From: an uncultured Collinsella sp.
Lineage (GTDB): Bacteria > Actinomycetota > Coriobacteriia > Coriobacteriales > Coriobacteriaceae
Assembly (NCBI GenBank): GCA_934643435.1
Contig: CAKUCJ010000002.1
Location: 1-22,252 of the forward strand
DNA: 22,252 bases
Direction: 5' to 3'
A program made the position numbers and the translations under genes. The notes under the pieces were generated by a model. The model was not told the origin of the DNA and did not search any database. It saw only the letters and a list, made by a program, of their open reading frames with translations. This document shows positions 1 to 8,298 of this stretch, piece by piece (positions within the stretch are counted from its first letter, which is position 1; each line of letters begins with the position of its first letter).

Positions 1-43
1 CGACTACTCTAAGACAGCCCAAAATCAGACAGCCCCAAACCAA

Positions 44-1108
44 TCAGACAAGACGAGCTAGCAAGGCGCGCTCTCCTTGACAATAGGGGCATTCGATCTG
101 CGAAAAGTGGTATAGATGACCACGCGGGCACTCAACCGTCTCAGATAGATAGTGGTTGAGCAGACGCGCCCATGTGCGTGCGTCAAGTCGCTCTTGTGCT
201 CTGCCAAAGAGCGACCGGCGAAAAGCCTCGCCCATAAGGCCGCCAAAATCATCGAGCTCAAGGGCGTACTTTGGGACAACATACCCGATCAGCGTCCCTA
301 CAAAGGGGCTGCGCCCATTGCATACACAGCTGTTCAGCGACGGCGCAGGCGGAATATCATCGTCATCGAGGTCATAAAAACCCAGGTCCAGTTCGCCAGA
401 AGCGTATGGGTGTATTCCGCGATTAAGCATCTTGAAGATATGGACCGCGAGCCCAAAGTCATCCGTCTGAGGCGTAAACACGGGGGCATTCGTGGACGCC
501 GCCAAGCTCTCGAAGTCTTTGATGCCAGTCATTTCCATGAGCTGAAGTACCTCGGGGGCAATATAGCCGGGTGCGGCACACGCAGTGCCATGCGTCACAT
601 CCGAAAGCGTGAAGCTATACGAATCGGTGTCGAGAAGCATCAGGCTGCCCCCCTCCCCTACGAGGATGTTACGAGGATTCCAGTCGCCCATGGTAATACC
701 AATGTCATGGAGCCCCGAGGCGAGCTTGCACAGCTCGATGAGCATCTCGATTTTCTGACGCTCGGTCATAGCAGGTGCCGCGGGGCTGCGCGGAAATTGC
801 GACACGACGTCGATTGAAACGCGCCCTTCGACACCGATCATATAGTAGCCTTTAAATCCAGTACCGTCGGGGCGCTCGTAGAGCCCCCCGAACGGCCAGG
901 CAAGCTTAAGAAGCAGCTGCTTTTTACGCTTAGCGAGCACCAATAGTATCGCCGCCATCGACTCGATTTTGTGAGCAATCTGAGGCGTGGGGTTGTGATA
1001 GATCTTGGCGACGAACGGCTCCCCCACGATGCGATAGACGGAGCCTTCACGTCCGCACCCGATTTCGTCGCCGAGCTCATAGGATTTACCGTAGCTGTCA
1101 TACAGCAT
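44..1108 (-). CDS. Atypical Ser/Thr protein kinase with C-terminal zinc ribbon (TerY-P triad kinase, copy A)
   Basis: A 354-residue kinase-fold protein. Visible motifs are a glycine-rich loop (IGCGREGSV, residues 16-24), the ATP lysine in VAKIY (K35), a catalytic loop GDWNPRN (D142, N147) in place of HRDxxxxN, DTD (160-162) in place of DFG, and APE (184-186). The end forms a probable zinc ribbon, C327-x3-H331 and C340-x2-C343. The start is the ATG at 1108, because AAAGGAG lies 8 nt upstream and the mirror paralogue at 17016 also begins MLY; an upstream in-frame ATG at 1150 would overlap the PP2C gene. It is last of a vWA-PP2C-kinase operon, 17 bp after PP2C. Catalytic and metal-binding Asp/Asn are kept, so activity is plausible despite the altered HRD and DFG. 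The family is typical of TerY-P triads; the substrate is unknown, and vWA and PP2C are the obvious candidates. Probably cytoplasmic (no TM segment). Confidence 0.88.
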   Translation of the reverse strand: MLYDSYGKSYELGDEIGCGREGSVYRIVGEPFVAKIYHNPTPQIAHKIESMAAILLVLAKRKKQLLLKLAWPFGGLYERPDGTGFKGYYMIGVEGRVSIDVVSQFPRSPAAPAMTERQKIEMLIELCKLASGLHDIGITMGDWNPRNILVGEGGSLMLLDTDSYSFTLSDVTHGTACAAPGYIAPEVLQLMEMTGIKDFESLAASTNAPVFTPQTDDFGLAVHIFKMLNRGIHPYASGELDLGFYDLDDDDIPPAPSLNSCVCNGRSPFVGTLIGYVVPKYALELDDFGGLMGEAFRRSLFGRAQERLDARTWARLLNHYLSETVECPRGHLYHFSQIECPYCQGERALLARLV

Positions 1109-1125
1109 CTGGGGGACTCCTTTCG

Positions 1126-2493
1126 TTATTCGTAGGTCGAATCTGTGCAAATGGGCATGTCACACTGGCCGCTCACTACGCCCTCATCGTGGTTTTTGAC
1201 AAACATCCTGCAAGCCTCGAGCAGCTCGTCATATTCGAAGACAATGCCGAGCATGTTCTCTAACATTGCTATGGGCTCAAGTGCGGGCACGTTGGTGGCA
1301 TCCTCGACCGAAAGCACCACGGTGGCCTCGGAACCCGGCACATCTTGATCCAGCAAGGCATTGAGACTCGGAGCTATCTCCGGTCCTGCCGGCTTGGGAT
1401 CAAGCTCAGCCTGAGGAGCCCGCTCCGCAACATGCTCTGGCTCGGATTTGGATTCCGCTACGGGTTCCACCTCGGGCCTCGGCACAGGCTCCGGTTCGGG
1501 ATTCGGCGCGGGATCGGGCTCCGGCTCCACCGTGAGAGCGGGCTTCGCCACAGGCGCGGGATCAGGCTCAGGCTCCACTGTGAGCGCAGGCTCTGCCGCA
1601 GGCACGGGGTCGGGCTCGGGCTTAAAAACACAGGTTGGCTCCACATGGTCCCAATCGACCGCAACAACAACAGTCGCGTCATCGTGCGTGTAGCGGTTTC
1701 CTTGGATGTGTCGCACGACGTTCTCGACGCGCTCTTCTAACGCGGCATCAATGCCCAACGTGTCGACAGGCTTGTGTCCGACACCCATAAAGAGATGCAT
1801 TGCCTTCTCGTTGAGGTTCTCGTTGTTAAACTGGGGTACCAGAAGCTCCAGAACGCCATCCGTCGCGAGCAGGAACCCCTGCACATGCCCGCAGCAAGCC
1901 CCGATCTCCCACTTGTCCCTGCAGTACAGCGGAAACGTGCCCGCTTCTCCTATACGGCTCGGATGCGTAACGAGCTCGAATCCGGCATCGGTCTTAGCGA
2001 TAACGCCCGAGTCGCCTGCAGAGCCGTAGAACAGCTGCTCGCCATCGTATACGGCAATTACAAGCGTCGCATCGAACTCATTGGCCGGCAACTCCATTGA
2101 TGCAGCCTTCTTGACCACGGCGTTATTCGCCTTGATCATCGCCTGCTCTATAAAGCGAGGCATCGAGATTGCCAGGGCGCTGTTGCCCGTCGAGCACCAA
2201 GCGCCAATCAGCTCGCACATGGTCGACACGGCAGTGTTGACGGCGGCATGCGCGCCGATATCGCTGTGAGCCTCGGAACCCAAACCATCCGCCACGGCCG
2301 CGACAACGTATTCCTTGCCCGGCAGGAGTCGATCCCTCTTGCCGCCATCCTTCCAAATCGCCACCTGCTTAACGCGACGGATCATATGCGCATCCTGACA
2401 ACGCGTACCGTAGCAGCGATGTGCAACGCCTCGTTTCGTTACACCGGCAACGCCGATGGTACGAGGCTGGCCTAGTTCATTACCAAAAGACAT
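1126..2493 (-). CDS. PP2C-family Ser/Thr phosphatase with Pro/Glu-rich tail (TerY-P triad, copy A)
   Basis: A 455-residue protein whose N-terminal ~285 residues form a PP2C metal-dependent phosphatase. The motifs are QD (D34), VADGLGS (D69), the GDSG loop (D161), ATDG (D212) and HDDAT (D271/D272), so metal ligands look complete. Residues ~290-370 are a Pro/Glu/Asp/Ala linker with a 16-residue repeat. The tail ends in a small helical region preceded by SEATVVL (T391), a threonine context resembling FHA-binding sites. Start chosen at 2493: AGGAGG sits 6 nt upstream and the longer ORF overlaps the vWA gene. It lies between vWA and kinase, tightly spaced. Family knowledge says it removes phosphate from Ser/Thr; its role as eraser of the partner kinase's mark is inferred. 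No TM segment, so cytosolic. Confidence 0.9.
   Translation of the reverse strand: MSFGNELGQPRTIGVAGVTKRGVAHRCYGTRCQDAHMIRRVKQVAIWKDGGKRDRLLPGKEYVVAAVADGLGSEAHSDIGAHAAVNTAVSTMCELIGAWCSTGNSALAISMPRFIEQAMIKANNAVVKKAASMELPANEFDATLVIAVYDGEQLFYGSAGDSGVIAKTDAGFELVTHPSRIGEAGTFPLYCRDKWEIGACCGHVQGFLLATDGVLELLVPQFNNENLNEKAMHLFMGVGHKPVDTLGIDAALEERVENVVRHIQGNRYTHDDATVVVAVDWDHVEPTCVFKPEPDPVPAAEPALTVEPEPDPAPVAKPALTVEPEPDPAPNPEPEPVPRPEVEPVAESKSEPEHVAERAPQAELDPKPAGPEIAPSLNALLDQDVPGSEATVVLSVEDATNVPALEPIAMLENMLGIVFEYDELLEACRMFVKNHDEGVVSGQCDMPICTDSTYE
1468..1611 (-). repeat. 48-bp tandem repeat inside PP2C-A coding the Pro/Glu linker
   Basis: Three consecutive 16-codon units encode residues ~295-342. The first two share the core PALTVEPEPDPAP and the third has drifted to PEPEPVPRPE. 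The right-hand PP2C has a Pro/Glu linker of similar composition without this exact unit, so the repeat expanded after duplication. Confidence 0.7.
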
Positions 2494-2503
2494 TGCTGGC
2501 CTC

Positions 2504-3391
2504 CTATGAAATGCTACGGATGTAATCGTCGAGCGTGCGGGCCTGAACATTCGGACGTGTATTTAGGTTCTCCTCTAAGATCTGACGCTCCGAGCCCGCG
2601 GCACCGGGCTCGGACATGACACGCATGCTGGCGCCGATGAGCTTAAAGGTGTCGGTGATAGCCTTGCCATTGCTGTCTGCAAGTTCGAACCACATACCGT
2701 CCTCACGGCAGAGCTCGGCAAACTCGGCCTCGGAGTAGTCGCCATATCCAAACGGCAAAAAGAGAATTTTGCCGGACTTCACCAGTTTGCTGATGCATTC
2801 GGCAGCTGCAGACACGTCGCCCCCCGGCTCATCGCGTCCGTCAGTCAGCAGGACGACAACCGTCTTGTAAGGCACCGTGAGCGTTTTCTCCTTAACGCGA
2901 TGCGCGTACTTGCCTTCGAGTTCGCAGGCGGTCAGAAGCGCCTGGTTAAGGCTGGTAAGGCCGTCGGCTTTAAGCTCAAGATCGCATACCTTGCTTGCGG
3001 GGACAAAGACGTTATCGATGTCGCGCTCGTAGTCGGCACAATCGACGCAACCGCCGTTACGAAGGTTGTGAACCGTGACATCGGTGCCAAAGGACACAAG
3101 CGCCACGTCGACGGTTCTCGCCGAAAGCGGGTCGTTGGCGATGTCCTTGCAAAGGCCATGCAGCCCCGCATTGATGAAGGGCATGACTTTATTGACAGAC
3201 CAAGAGCGGTCGGCAACGATGATGACGCCACGGCGTGGCTCGGACAGGTTGCCAAACGCATCTAGAAGTTCGGCCTCGTTGCTATCGCGGTCATCAGGGC
3301 GAAGGACTTTCGTCTGATTGATTAAATCATCCAGATCGATAGTCTGGTTGATGAAATCCTCCAGATCGATAGAGCTATAGTTGCTGGTCAT
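2504..3391 (-). CDS. vWA-domain protein, TerY-like (copy A)
   Basis: A 295-residue protein with a von Willebrand factor A domain from about residue 55. The MIDAS is complete: DRSWS (D61, S63, S65), a Thr in GLTSLNQAL, and an Asp in LLTDGRDEPGG. SFGTDVTVHNLRNGG and the FGYGxYSE region match the mirror copy almost word for word. The N-terminal ~50 residues are an acidic extension with a duplicated decapeptide ending in INQT and then TKVL (T17, T27), candidates for phosphorylation. Start at 3391: AAAGGA lies 8 nt upstream and the leader matches that of the right copy; longer in-frame starts run into the operator. First gene of the vWA-PP2C-kinase operon. vWA proteins bind metal and scaffold protein complexes; the partner here is unknown. 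Confidence 0.9.
   Translation of the reverse strand: MTSNYSSIDLEDFINQTIDLDDLINQTKVLRPDDRDSNEAELLDAFGNLSEPRRGVIIVADRSWSVNKVMPFINAGLHGLCKDIANDPLSARTVDVALVSFGTDVTVHNLRNGGCVDCADYERDIDNVFVPASKVCDLELKADGLTSLNQALLTACELEGKYAHRVKEKTLTVPYKTVVVLLTDGRDEPGGDVSAAAECISKLVKSGKILFLPFGYGDYSEAEFAELCREDGMWFELADSNGKAITDTFKLIGASMRVMSEPGAAGSERQILEENLNTRPNVQARTLDDYIRSIS
3311..3370 (-). repeat. 2 x 30-bp tandem duplication in the vWA-A N-terminus
   Basis: Encodes IDLEDFINQT followed by IDLDDLINQT (residues 8-27). It doubles a threonine-bearing segment directly before TKVL. It is absent from the right copy, which has a single AETQVV segment there. Confidence 0.8.
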
Positions 3392-3442
3392 AAGAGGGTT
3401 CCTTTCTCTCTTGGGGCCGTCTTGGCCTCCTGTTGGCATTGC

Positions 3443-3490
3443 ATTATGGGTTGGCGGACGCCACCTTCTGGGACAACCGTTCAGCTGAAT
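3443..3490 (-). promoter_or_regulatory. Activator-type promoter of the vWA-PP2C-kinase operon A (palindrome + 30 bp + -10)
   Basis: Palindrome GTTCAGCTGAAT (3479-3490; 11 of 12 to the consensus) is followed on the minus strand by 30 bp (3449-3478) and CATAAT (3443-3448). The leader to the vWA ATG is 51 bp. The right copy has the same 30 bp spacing, the same CATAAT and the same 51 bp leader. No TTGACA-like -35 is present. Confidence 0.75.
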
Positions 3491-3522
3491 CGCAGGCCGT
3501 AGGCCGCCAGGACACGTCACGC

Positions 3523-4422
3523 CTAGGAGCGATAGGACGCCATGAGTGCGGCACGTGCGGCATAGGCGTCCGCATATCGGGCGGCAGGCTTCTGCGCCAT
3601 TGCACGGCGCAAGAAATCGGCAAAGGGGATATTTCGCGGCAGAGCACGGACATCGCGCGTGCCGAACATGAACTTGGCGATCACCTTGGCCGTGCTATAT
3701 ACATCGCTCGCCGGTGAGGCAATGCCGAGATTACGCAGCTCAGGAGCCTCGTATCCACGCGAAATAACGCGCTCGCCCACCAGCGGACCGGCACACTCCG
3801 CTACCGAGGCACACAGGCCAAAATCGATGAGCACCACATGACCATCGGGCGTAACGATCCAATTGCCAGGGTGCGGGTCGCGATGTATGTAGCCGGCGCG
3901 ACATACCACCGCCATAGCATCGAACATGCCCAGCACGAGCGAAAAGAGCTCGCGAGACGAAAGCGGCCAGCCTTCGCTGGCACGACGCTCAACATGGGCG
4001 AGAACGTCCTCGCCCTCGACAAAGCGCTCGCGCAGGCAAAGGTGCTTACCGCCAATACGGCGATCTTCCACATAGGCCATGCCGTCTACCTGCGGAAACA
4101 TTTCGTAACCTTTAAACGGTCCACCTAGGAGCGCATATTCGTTACGGAGCCTGTCCTCGGCGTCGGGCGTGAGCGCAACCTTGCAGACGTTTCCGTCCGC
4201 ACGATAGACAAGCGTCTGCTTTGTCTTTCCGCCGTCATAGATGAGCTCCACCGGCTCGCTCAATGCCGGCTTTGGCGGCGTTGGGTTCAGATTCAGCAGC
4301 TCGCCAATCATCTCGCGCGCACCGGACAGGTGATCTAGCACACCGGGAGCGCCCGGCTGCTCAAAGGCATTTGCACGGTCGCGGCGATAGCGCACCAGCA
4401 CGGGATTGACCTCGGTCATCAT
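3523..4422 (-). CDS. Canonical Ser/Thr protein kinase, single copy in the locus
   Basis: A 299-residue soluble kinase with an ~55-residue N-terminal extension. It has K81 (VCKVAL), E95 in the C-helix, HRDPHPGN (H180, D182, N187), DFG (200-202) and YEAPE (A226-E228), so the catalytic set is complete. It is unlike the GDW/DTD kinases at the two ends of the locus. Two adjacent ATGs (4422 and 4419) follow GAAAGGAG; 4422 gives a 5-nt and 4419 an 8-nt spacing, so the start is uncertain by one codon. It has its own copy of the shared promoter, and its stop lies 131 bp before the vWA start, across the vWA promoter. The mirror arm has no counterpart. Probable role: a second input kinase of the same circuit (inference). 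Confidence 0.88.
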   Translation of the reverse strand: MMTEVNPVLVRYRRDRANAFEQPGAPGVLDHLSGAREMIGELLNLNPTPPKPALSEPVELIYDGGKTKQTLVYRADGNVCKVALTPDAEDRLRNEYALLGGPFKGYEMFPQVDGMAYVEDRRIGGKHLCLRERFVEGEDVLAHVERRASEGWPLSSRELFSLVLGMFDAMAVVCRAGYIHRDPHPGNWIVTPDGHVVLIDFGLCASVAECAGPLVGERVISRGYEAPELRNLGIASPASDVYSTAKVIAKFMFGTRDVRALPRNIPFADFLRRAMAQKPAARYADAYAARAALMASYRS

Positions 4423-4456
4423 GGATTCTCCTTTCTCATTGGATATCGACGCGGCA

Positions 4457-4504
4457 AGCATACTGAGCCGCTCGCGCATCGCTCCGTACACTGCTCAGCT
4501 GAAC
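4457..4504 (-). promoter_or_regulatory. Palindrome and -10 upstream of the single-copy kinase
   Basis: GCTCAGCTGAAC (4493-4504; one mismatch) is followed on the minus strand by 30 bp and TATGCT (4457-4462), then 34 bp to the ATG at 4422. The site lies between divergent genes. In the plus direction the nearest -10-like hexamer (TATCCT, 4538-4543) is 33 bp away, so it is uncertain whether the FHA gene uses the same palindrome. Confidence 0.65.
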
Positions 4505-4599
4505 CGATGGAACGGAGCTTCCGCCGCACTTTTGGGCTATCCTAGGGAGAAACTTGAGTACCGCACGCATACTGCAGCGACGCAAGGGGATGAGCTGAC

Positions 4600-6372
4600 A
4601 TGGCAAAGGCCGCTACAACCCAACAAAACAAATTTGACACCGTGTTCCGCACGCTTGACAGCGCATGTACGCTTCCATTTGCCAGCTGGTGCGCCCGTAT
4701 CGAAGGCTACGATCGCATCCGCCTGAGCGTGAGTCCCATTTGGCCCGAAGGCGAGGCCGCCACACGAGCAATCTGCCCCACAGCCCAATCTGCCAAGGGG
4801 CTCACCGCAGCTCAATATCGCTTTTTCTATGCACTGTTTAGCGGCAACTGGAAAGTAAAGGATCGATGGATCGCCCTTAAGCGTACGCTTTTGTCTACCC
4901 AAAATCCCGGCACAAGCGTCGCGGCAAAACGCTCGCTTTCCAACGCGCGCGGCGCCAGTTTGCTTCTTCTCGATCACGGAGGCATTTCCGCCACGCCCGA
5001 GGCGCTCGATGCAAACGATCTCTATGCGCATGTGCAGAGCGAGCTTTCGCAGCTCTACCTGCAGTATGCCATCCTCGAATCCGAGCGAGACCTGGTACTC
5101 GACATCTGCCGCGACATGCAGGAGCGCGTAAAGGGACACTATCGCACGACCATTCTCGACCACCCCGAAGCCGAACTCTGTACCCATAAAAAGTACTGGT
5201 ATCAGTTTTTTCCCCTCGAGAAGAGCCGCAGTTTCGACCGCACCTGCAACCGAATTGCGCAGGCAGTGGGCGAGCAGGGTATGGCCGAAGCCGATTCCGA
5301 GCTTCCGCTTGTAACCCCACGAGCCGTGCCGTCCGGTACCGAAAAAGCGCCCGTGCCGACGCTGCCTAAAAAAGCCGACAGCCTTTCCTCGCGCTCAAAG
5401 CATCCGGAAATCGAGGCGGTCAAATACAACGCCAAGCGCCTGATCATGGAAAACCTCCAGGACAGCGCTTCCCTCTTGCTCGATATTCGCACAGCAGAGG
5501 GACCGGCGAGTGGCTTTTGCACCAAGGAGACTGTTCCCGTCTCGGGAACGTGGCTTTGGGGCTTTACCCAGGGAAACACCTCTGATGACGACCGCCGCGG
5601 CCTGCTTGCGCCCGATGCGCGGGACAAATGGCTTGTGGCAGGGCTGCTCCTCGCAGACTGGCTGCTCGATTGTGCCGATGGATCGGACGATGAGGAGCGC
5701 TTGGCGCGCATTCAGGGCGCCGTCGACGCCATCGTCGAGCGCCTTGATGGAGACTTAGGCGATGCACCAACCACCGGAGAGCTTGCTGCGCTTTACGACG
5801 CGTGCACGCCAACGCTTATGGCGCGCAAATCCCTCGGCCCCCTCATGGCAGGCATCCTCTATTCCCTTGTCTATGGTGCCCACCTTGAACGCGCCGGGCT
5901 GGGAGCCTCCTCGCTTCAGGCCGACATCGGTACGGTCTGGACTGCTGGCGACACTCCCAGCGCGGATCGGCCCGGTACACGCCGCGAGCCCGAAGCCATC
6001 GCCGTCACCATCGCAAGCTGCCCCGCAGGCGTCGGCGGCACCTACAGCCCTCAAACCTGCAGCACCCAAAACATGGTTCGCATTCCCAAATCGACCGCCT
6101 GGCTCTTCGGCCGGAGCCCCCGGCCCTCTCAGACGCAGGATGTCGACACCGGCACCACCGTACTCGACGATCCCGCTATTTCGCGACAGGCTGTCAAGCT
6201 CTCTTGGGACGACGCGCATGCCGCCTGGCAGCTTGAAGTGTTCAACCGAAACGGCGCAAACTGCGACGGCGAGCTTATCGAAAGTGGCGAAACCGTCGAT
6301 GTTGCACCGGGAACGCGCATCTGCCTGCGCGGGTCCGAGCGCAATTATTTCCTGCTGTTCTCGGGAGCATAA
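4600..6372 (+). CDS. Large protein of unknown N-terminus with C-terminal FHA domain
   Basis: A 590-residue protein. The last ~105 residues read as an FHA (phosphothreonine-binding) domain: GRS (504-506), ISRQ (S528, R529) and NRNG (N549-G552) in the expected order. The usual SRxxH histidine is replaced by Ala531. Residues 1-230 and ~265-430 are mostly helical-looking, separated by a Pro/Ser-rich linker (~235-262); I do not recognise either. No signal peptide or TM helix. AAGGGG 10 nt upstream supports the ATG at 4600. It is transcribed divergently from the kinase and convergently with the membrane-protein gene. FHA domains bind pThr peptides, so it is the likely reader of the kinases' marks (inference). 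A decayed relative lies at 14429-14678, showing that the mirror arm once held a copy. Confidence 0.85.
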   Translation: MAKAATTQQNKFDTVFRTLDSACTLPFASWCARIEGYDRIRLSVSPIWPEGEAATRAICPTAQSAKGLTAAQYRFFYALFSGNWKVKDRWIALKRTLLSTQNPGTSVAAKRSLSNARGASLLLLDHGGISATPEALDANDLYAHVQSELSQLYLQYAILESERDLVLDICRDMQERVKGHYRTTILDHPEAELCTHKKYWYQFFPLEKSRSFDRTCNRIAQAVGEQGMAEADSELPLVTPRAVPSGTEKAPVPTLPKKADSLSSRSKHPEIEAVKYNAKRLIMENLQDSASLLLDIRTAEGPASGFCTKETVPVSGTWLWGFTQGNTSDDDRRGLLAPDARDKWLVAGLLLADWLLDCADGSDDEERLARIQGAVDAIVERLDGDLGDAPTTGELAALYDACTPTLMARKSLGPLMAGILYSLVYGAHLERAGLGASSLQADIGTVWTAGDTPSADRPGTRREPEAIAVTIASCPAGVGGTYSPQTCSTQNMVRIPKSTAWLFGRSPRPSQTQDVDTGTTVLDDPAISRQAVKLSWDDAHAAWQLEVFNRNGANCDGELIESGETVDVAPGTRICLRGSERNYFLLFSGA

Positions 6373-6403
6373 AGGCGGGGCGGAACTATCTTCCACCCCG
6401 CCT
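6373..6403. terminator. GC-rich hairpin between convergent genes
   Basis: An 8-bp stem, AGGCGGGG (6373-6380) with CCCCGCCT (6396-6403), and a 15-nt loop lie between the FHA stop and the membrane-protein stop. There is no U-tract, so termination strength is uncertain. The right arm has a hairpin at the equivalent place. Confidence 0.5.
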
Positions 6404-6410
6404 CCCGCGG

Positions 6411-7529
6411 TTACCTAAAGAAAAGTCGGATGCGACGACCGTCAGTATGTTCACGTACCGCGACGCGCTGCCAGTAATACATCAGCACGAGGATGAGCGG
6501 GGTAAAGACCTCGATAACCATTCGTATTTCGATGTCGCGTTCCAACCAAAACGCAAGCGCCACAAACCCTAAAAACGCAACCAAACCCGGTGCCGTCTGA
6601 TCGACCGGAACCAGCGACAGCCCGACGAGCACGACAACCGTGCAGGCAAGCCATGCCGTCCCCATCGTGTCACGCACGACAAATCCCAAGACGACGCCGA
6701 CCACCACTGCCAGCAGCGTGCGAACGTGCAAGGCAAGGGTAAAGCGGCCCAGCGACACATAAACCACCGCCAGAACACAAACAAGCCCCAGCACCCACGC
6801 CATCTCACTCACGCCCAGCAGCATATCCGCTAGCATCAATGCCAGCAGGCCCCCGCACGCCCACGTTACACGACGCAGCTCGCGGTTGAGCTCGTGCGCC
6901 TCGCCGCGCAGCGTCTCGTCTCCCAGATCACAGAGCTCCAAGGGAAGCCCCTCGGTAACGGGAGCCAAGACCGCCACGGCAACGCGCAGCAAGAGCGCAA
7001 CCAGCTCAAAGCCCAGCAAAGCCGCCAGACCATAGCAGGCAGTAACAATCAGCATTGCCCTCAACAGCACCGTAGGCCGCTTGGCGTGGGGAATCGCCTG
7101 GCGCACGTCGCGAACCAGGAGGGCATCGACCATGGCCTGGACAACCATAAGACCGGCGCTAAACATGTAGAGCGGGTCGCCGGGCTCAAACAGCACAAGC
7201 GGCATGGCCAGCACTAAACCCGTCAGGGCAAAGTGCCGAGCACTGCCCTCGCGGCTAAAACGCAGCGGATCTCCCTCCACATCAATCGCAGGCGTCAGGT
7301 CGCGAACATAATAGAACCCCACAAAGCACAGACCGATAAAGACAATAAAGCCCCACCAATAAAAATCGAGATCGGTTGGAGGGTTATTGAGCCAGCTACT
7401 CCCCAAAAAGAGCGAAGCGTGAGCAATATCCAGGGCGAACAGCACAACGCTCAATGCATAGAACCACCCTGCCGCCAGAATGCGGCCGACGGACGCCTTG
7501 GGCTGCACTGGATTAACCGAGTAATTCAT
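6411..7529 (-). CDS. Polytopic membrane protein (copy A)
   Basis: A 372-residue, very hydrophobic protein with roughly 10-12 predicted TM helices by eye. A conserved cytosolic-looking loop contains LLVRDVRQ and KRPTVLLRAML, and the C-terminus after the last helix is basic (YYWQR, then RRIRLFFR). It is not a family I can name. Start at 7529 (MNYSV) is chosen because it overlaps the upstream small-protein gene by 17 bp, exactly as in the mirror pair; longer in-frame starts would lie deep inside that gene. The ribosome site is weak (GGTGGA), suggesting coupled translation. Invariant pairing with the small acidic protein suggests a membrane component plus cytosolic partner. It could be a sensor, a transporter or an anchor; nothing in the sequence decides this. 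Confidence 0.8.
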   Translation of the reverse strand: MNYSVNPVQPKASVGRILAAGWFYALSVVLFALDIAHASLFLGSSWLNNPPTDLDFYWWGFIVFIGLCFVGFYYVRDLTPAIDVEGDPLRFSREGSARHFALTGLVLAMPLVLFEPGDPLYMFSAGLMVVQAMVDALLVRDVRQAIPHAKRPTVLLRAMLIVTACYGLAALLGFELVALLLRVAVAVLAPVTEGLPLELCDLGDETLRGEAHELNRELRRVTWACGGLLALMLADMLLGVSEMAWVLGLVCVLAVVYVSLGRFTLALHVRTLLAVVVGVVLGFVVRDTMGTAWLACTVVVLVGLSLVPVDQTAPGLVAFLGFVALAFWLERDIEIRMVIEVFTPLILVLMYYWQRVAVREHTDGRRIRLFFR

Positions 7530-8109
7530 CAAGTCCACCGCCCTTGCCGTCATCCGCCTCGGACGACGAATCATCGAGGAAAATAGCAGCGTGTTCGGGG
7601 TGAAGAATTTCCTCTGGAAGCGCATCGTCATCCACGAACTCATAAGGACCCTCAAAAGGATCCCAAAGCTCATCCATCTCCTCGAGGACCTCGCCGAGAG
7701 ACTGCACGACAAGCCCCACAGCGCGGACCAAGTCCGCCGCGTCGAATACGCCGTCACACTGAGCCTTCAACTCGAAAAAATCGTCCAGGGCAAAATCGAC
7801 GCGAACGTTGACCCCCTCACGCGCAAATGTCATGCCACGCGACGCAATGGCCTTTTCGCAGGCAGACCTCTTGTCCGCATCGAGCAGGCAGTCGATGCAC
7901 ACGCTTACGCTCTCACCATCCCCTGTTTCTACGAGACCAATACGAAGCGTTGCCAGGTAGTCGAGATAATCGACCTCGGCGGTAAACTCAGTCGAAGCGA
8001 TGCCCAGGAGCACATCGATGTCATCCTGAGCTCCCGCCTCGCCACGGCGCGAGGGCACACTGTCCTGGTCGAGCACGGCAACCAGATTTGCTATCCAGCC
8101 GGCAGCCAT
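7513..8109 (-). CDS. Small acidic protein of unknown function (copy A)
   Basis: A 198-residue soluble protein with a strongly acidic C-terminal third. Shared with the mirror copy are WIAN, ALDQ/VLDQ, EFxAEVDYxDxLATLR and EEMDELWDPFE/AEMDELWDPFE. The middle looks like alternating strands and helices. I do not recognise the family. AAGGAGG 5 nt before the ATG fixes the start. First gene of a two-gene operon, overlapping the membrane-protein gene by 17 bp. The mirror copy keeps the same overlap, so translational coupling is probably important. It is likely a cytosolic partner of the membrane protein (inference). Confidence 0.82.
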   Translation of the reverse strand: MAAGWIANLVAVLDQDSVPSRRGEAGAQDDIDVLLGIASTEFTAEVDYLDYLATLRIGLVETGDGESVSVCIDCLLDADKRSACEKAIASRGMTFAREGVNVRVDFALDDFFELKAQCDGVFDAADLVRAVGLVVQSLGEVLEEMDELWDPFEGPYEFVDDDALPEEILHPEHAAIFLDDSSSEADDGKGGGLDELLG

Positions 8110-8142
8110 AGCTTCCTCCTTACGGTTGGGAATATTGAGGCC

Positions 8143-8190
8143 ATCCTATCGGCGCGGCAGCCCTCTCCCCTGCGCGCCGTTCAGCTGAAC
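8143..8190 (-). promoter_or_regulatory. Palindrome + -10 of the small acidic/membrane protein operon A
   Basis: A perfect GTTCAGCTGAAC (8179-8190), 30 bp, then TAGGAT (8143-8148) on the minus strand, and 33 bp to the ATG at 8109. The mirror operon has the same 30 and 33 bp distances. In the plus direction, towards the membrane kinase, no -10 lies at 30 bp. Confidence 0.72.
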
Positions 8191-8238
8191 AGCAGCTATT
8201 GAAGGCGTTGTGGTGCGTCCGTTTTTTTGCGCGCCCGT

Positions 8239-8244
8239 TATACT
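8239..8244 (+). promoter_or_regulatory. Possible -10 box for the membrane kinase gene
   Basis: TATACT lies 54 bp before the ATG at 8299, after a T-run. It has no convincing -35 at 17 bp and is 48 bp from the palindrome, so it does not follow the shared architecture. Confidence 0.3.
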
Positions 8245-8298
8245 TAAATGACCGGAACGCACCTCGATCGGTGCAGGGCACCAAGCGAGGGGGCGGAC

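Larger units (their letters stand above)
44..8190. repeat. Left arm of a diverged, gene-scale inverted duplication
   Basis: Gene order here, outside to inside, is zinc-ribbon kinase, PP2C, vWA, second kinase, FHA protein, membrane protein, small acidic protein. The right arm carries the same families in mirrored order and orientation. Midpoints of paired starts agree: about 10383 for the two inner pairs and about 9053-9085 for the three outer pairs. The shift equals half of the roughly 2.6 kb missing from the right arm between the membrane-protein and vWA genes. The copies are diverged paralogues, not recent DNA repeats. Confidence 0.85.

Noticed and set aside
1468..1611. CRISPR-like or intergenic tandem repeat
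   Set aside because: The repeat is in frame inside PP2C-A and codes a Pro/Glu linker.
8179..8190. The palindrome as a LexA/SOS box
   Set aside because: Gram-positive LexA boxes read GAAC-N4-GTTC; here the half-sites are in the opposite order (GTTC-N4-GAAC), and the genes are not SOS-like.
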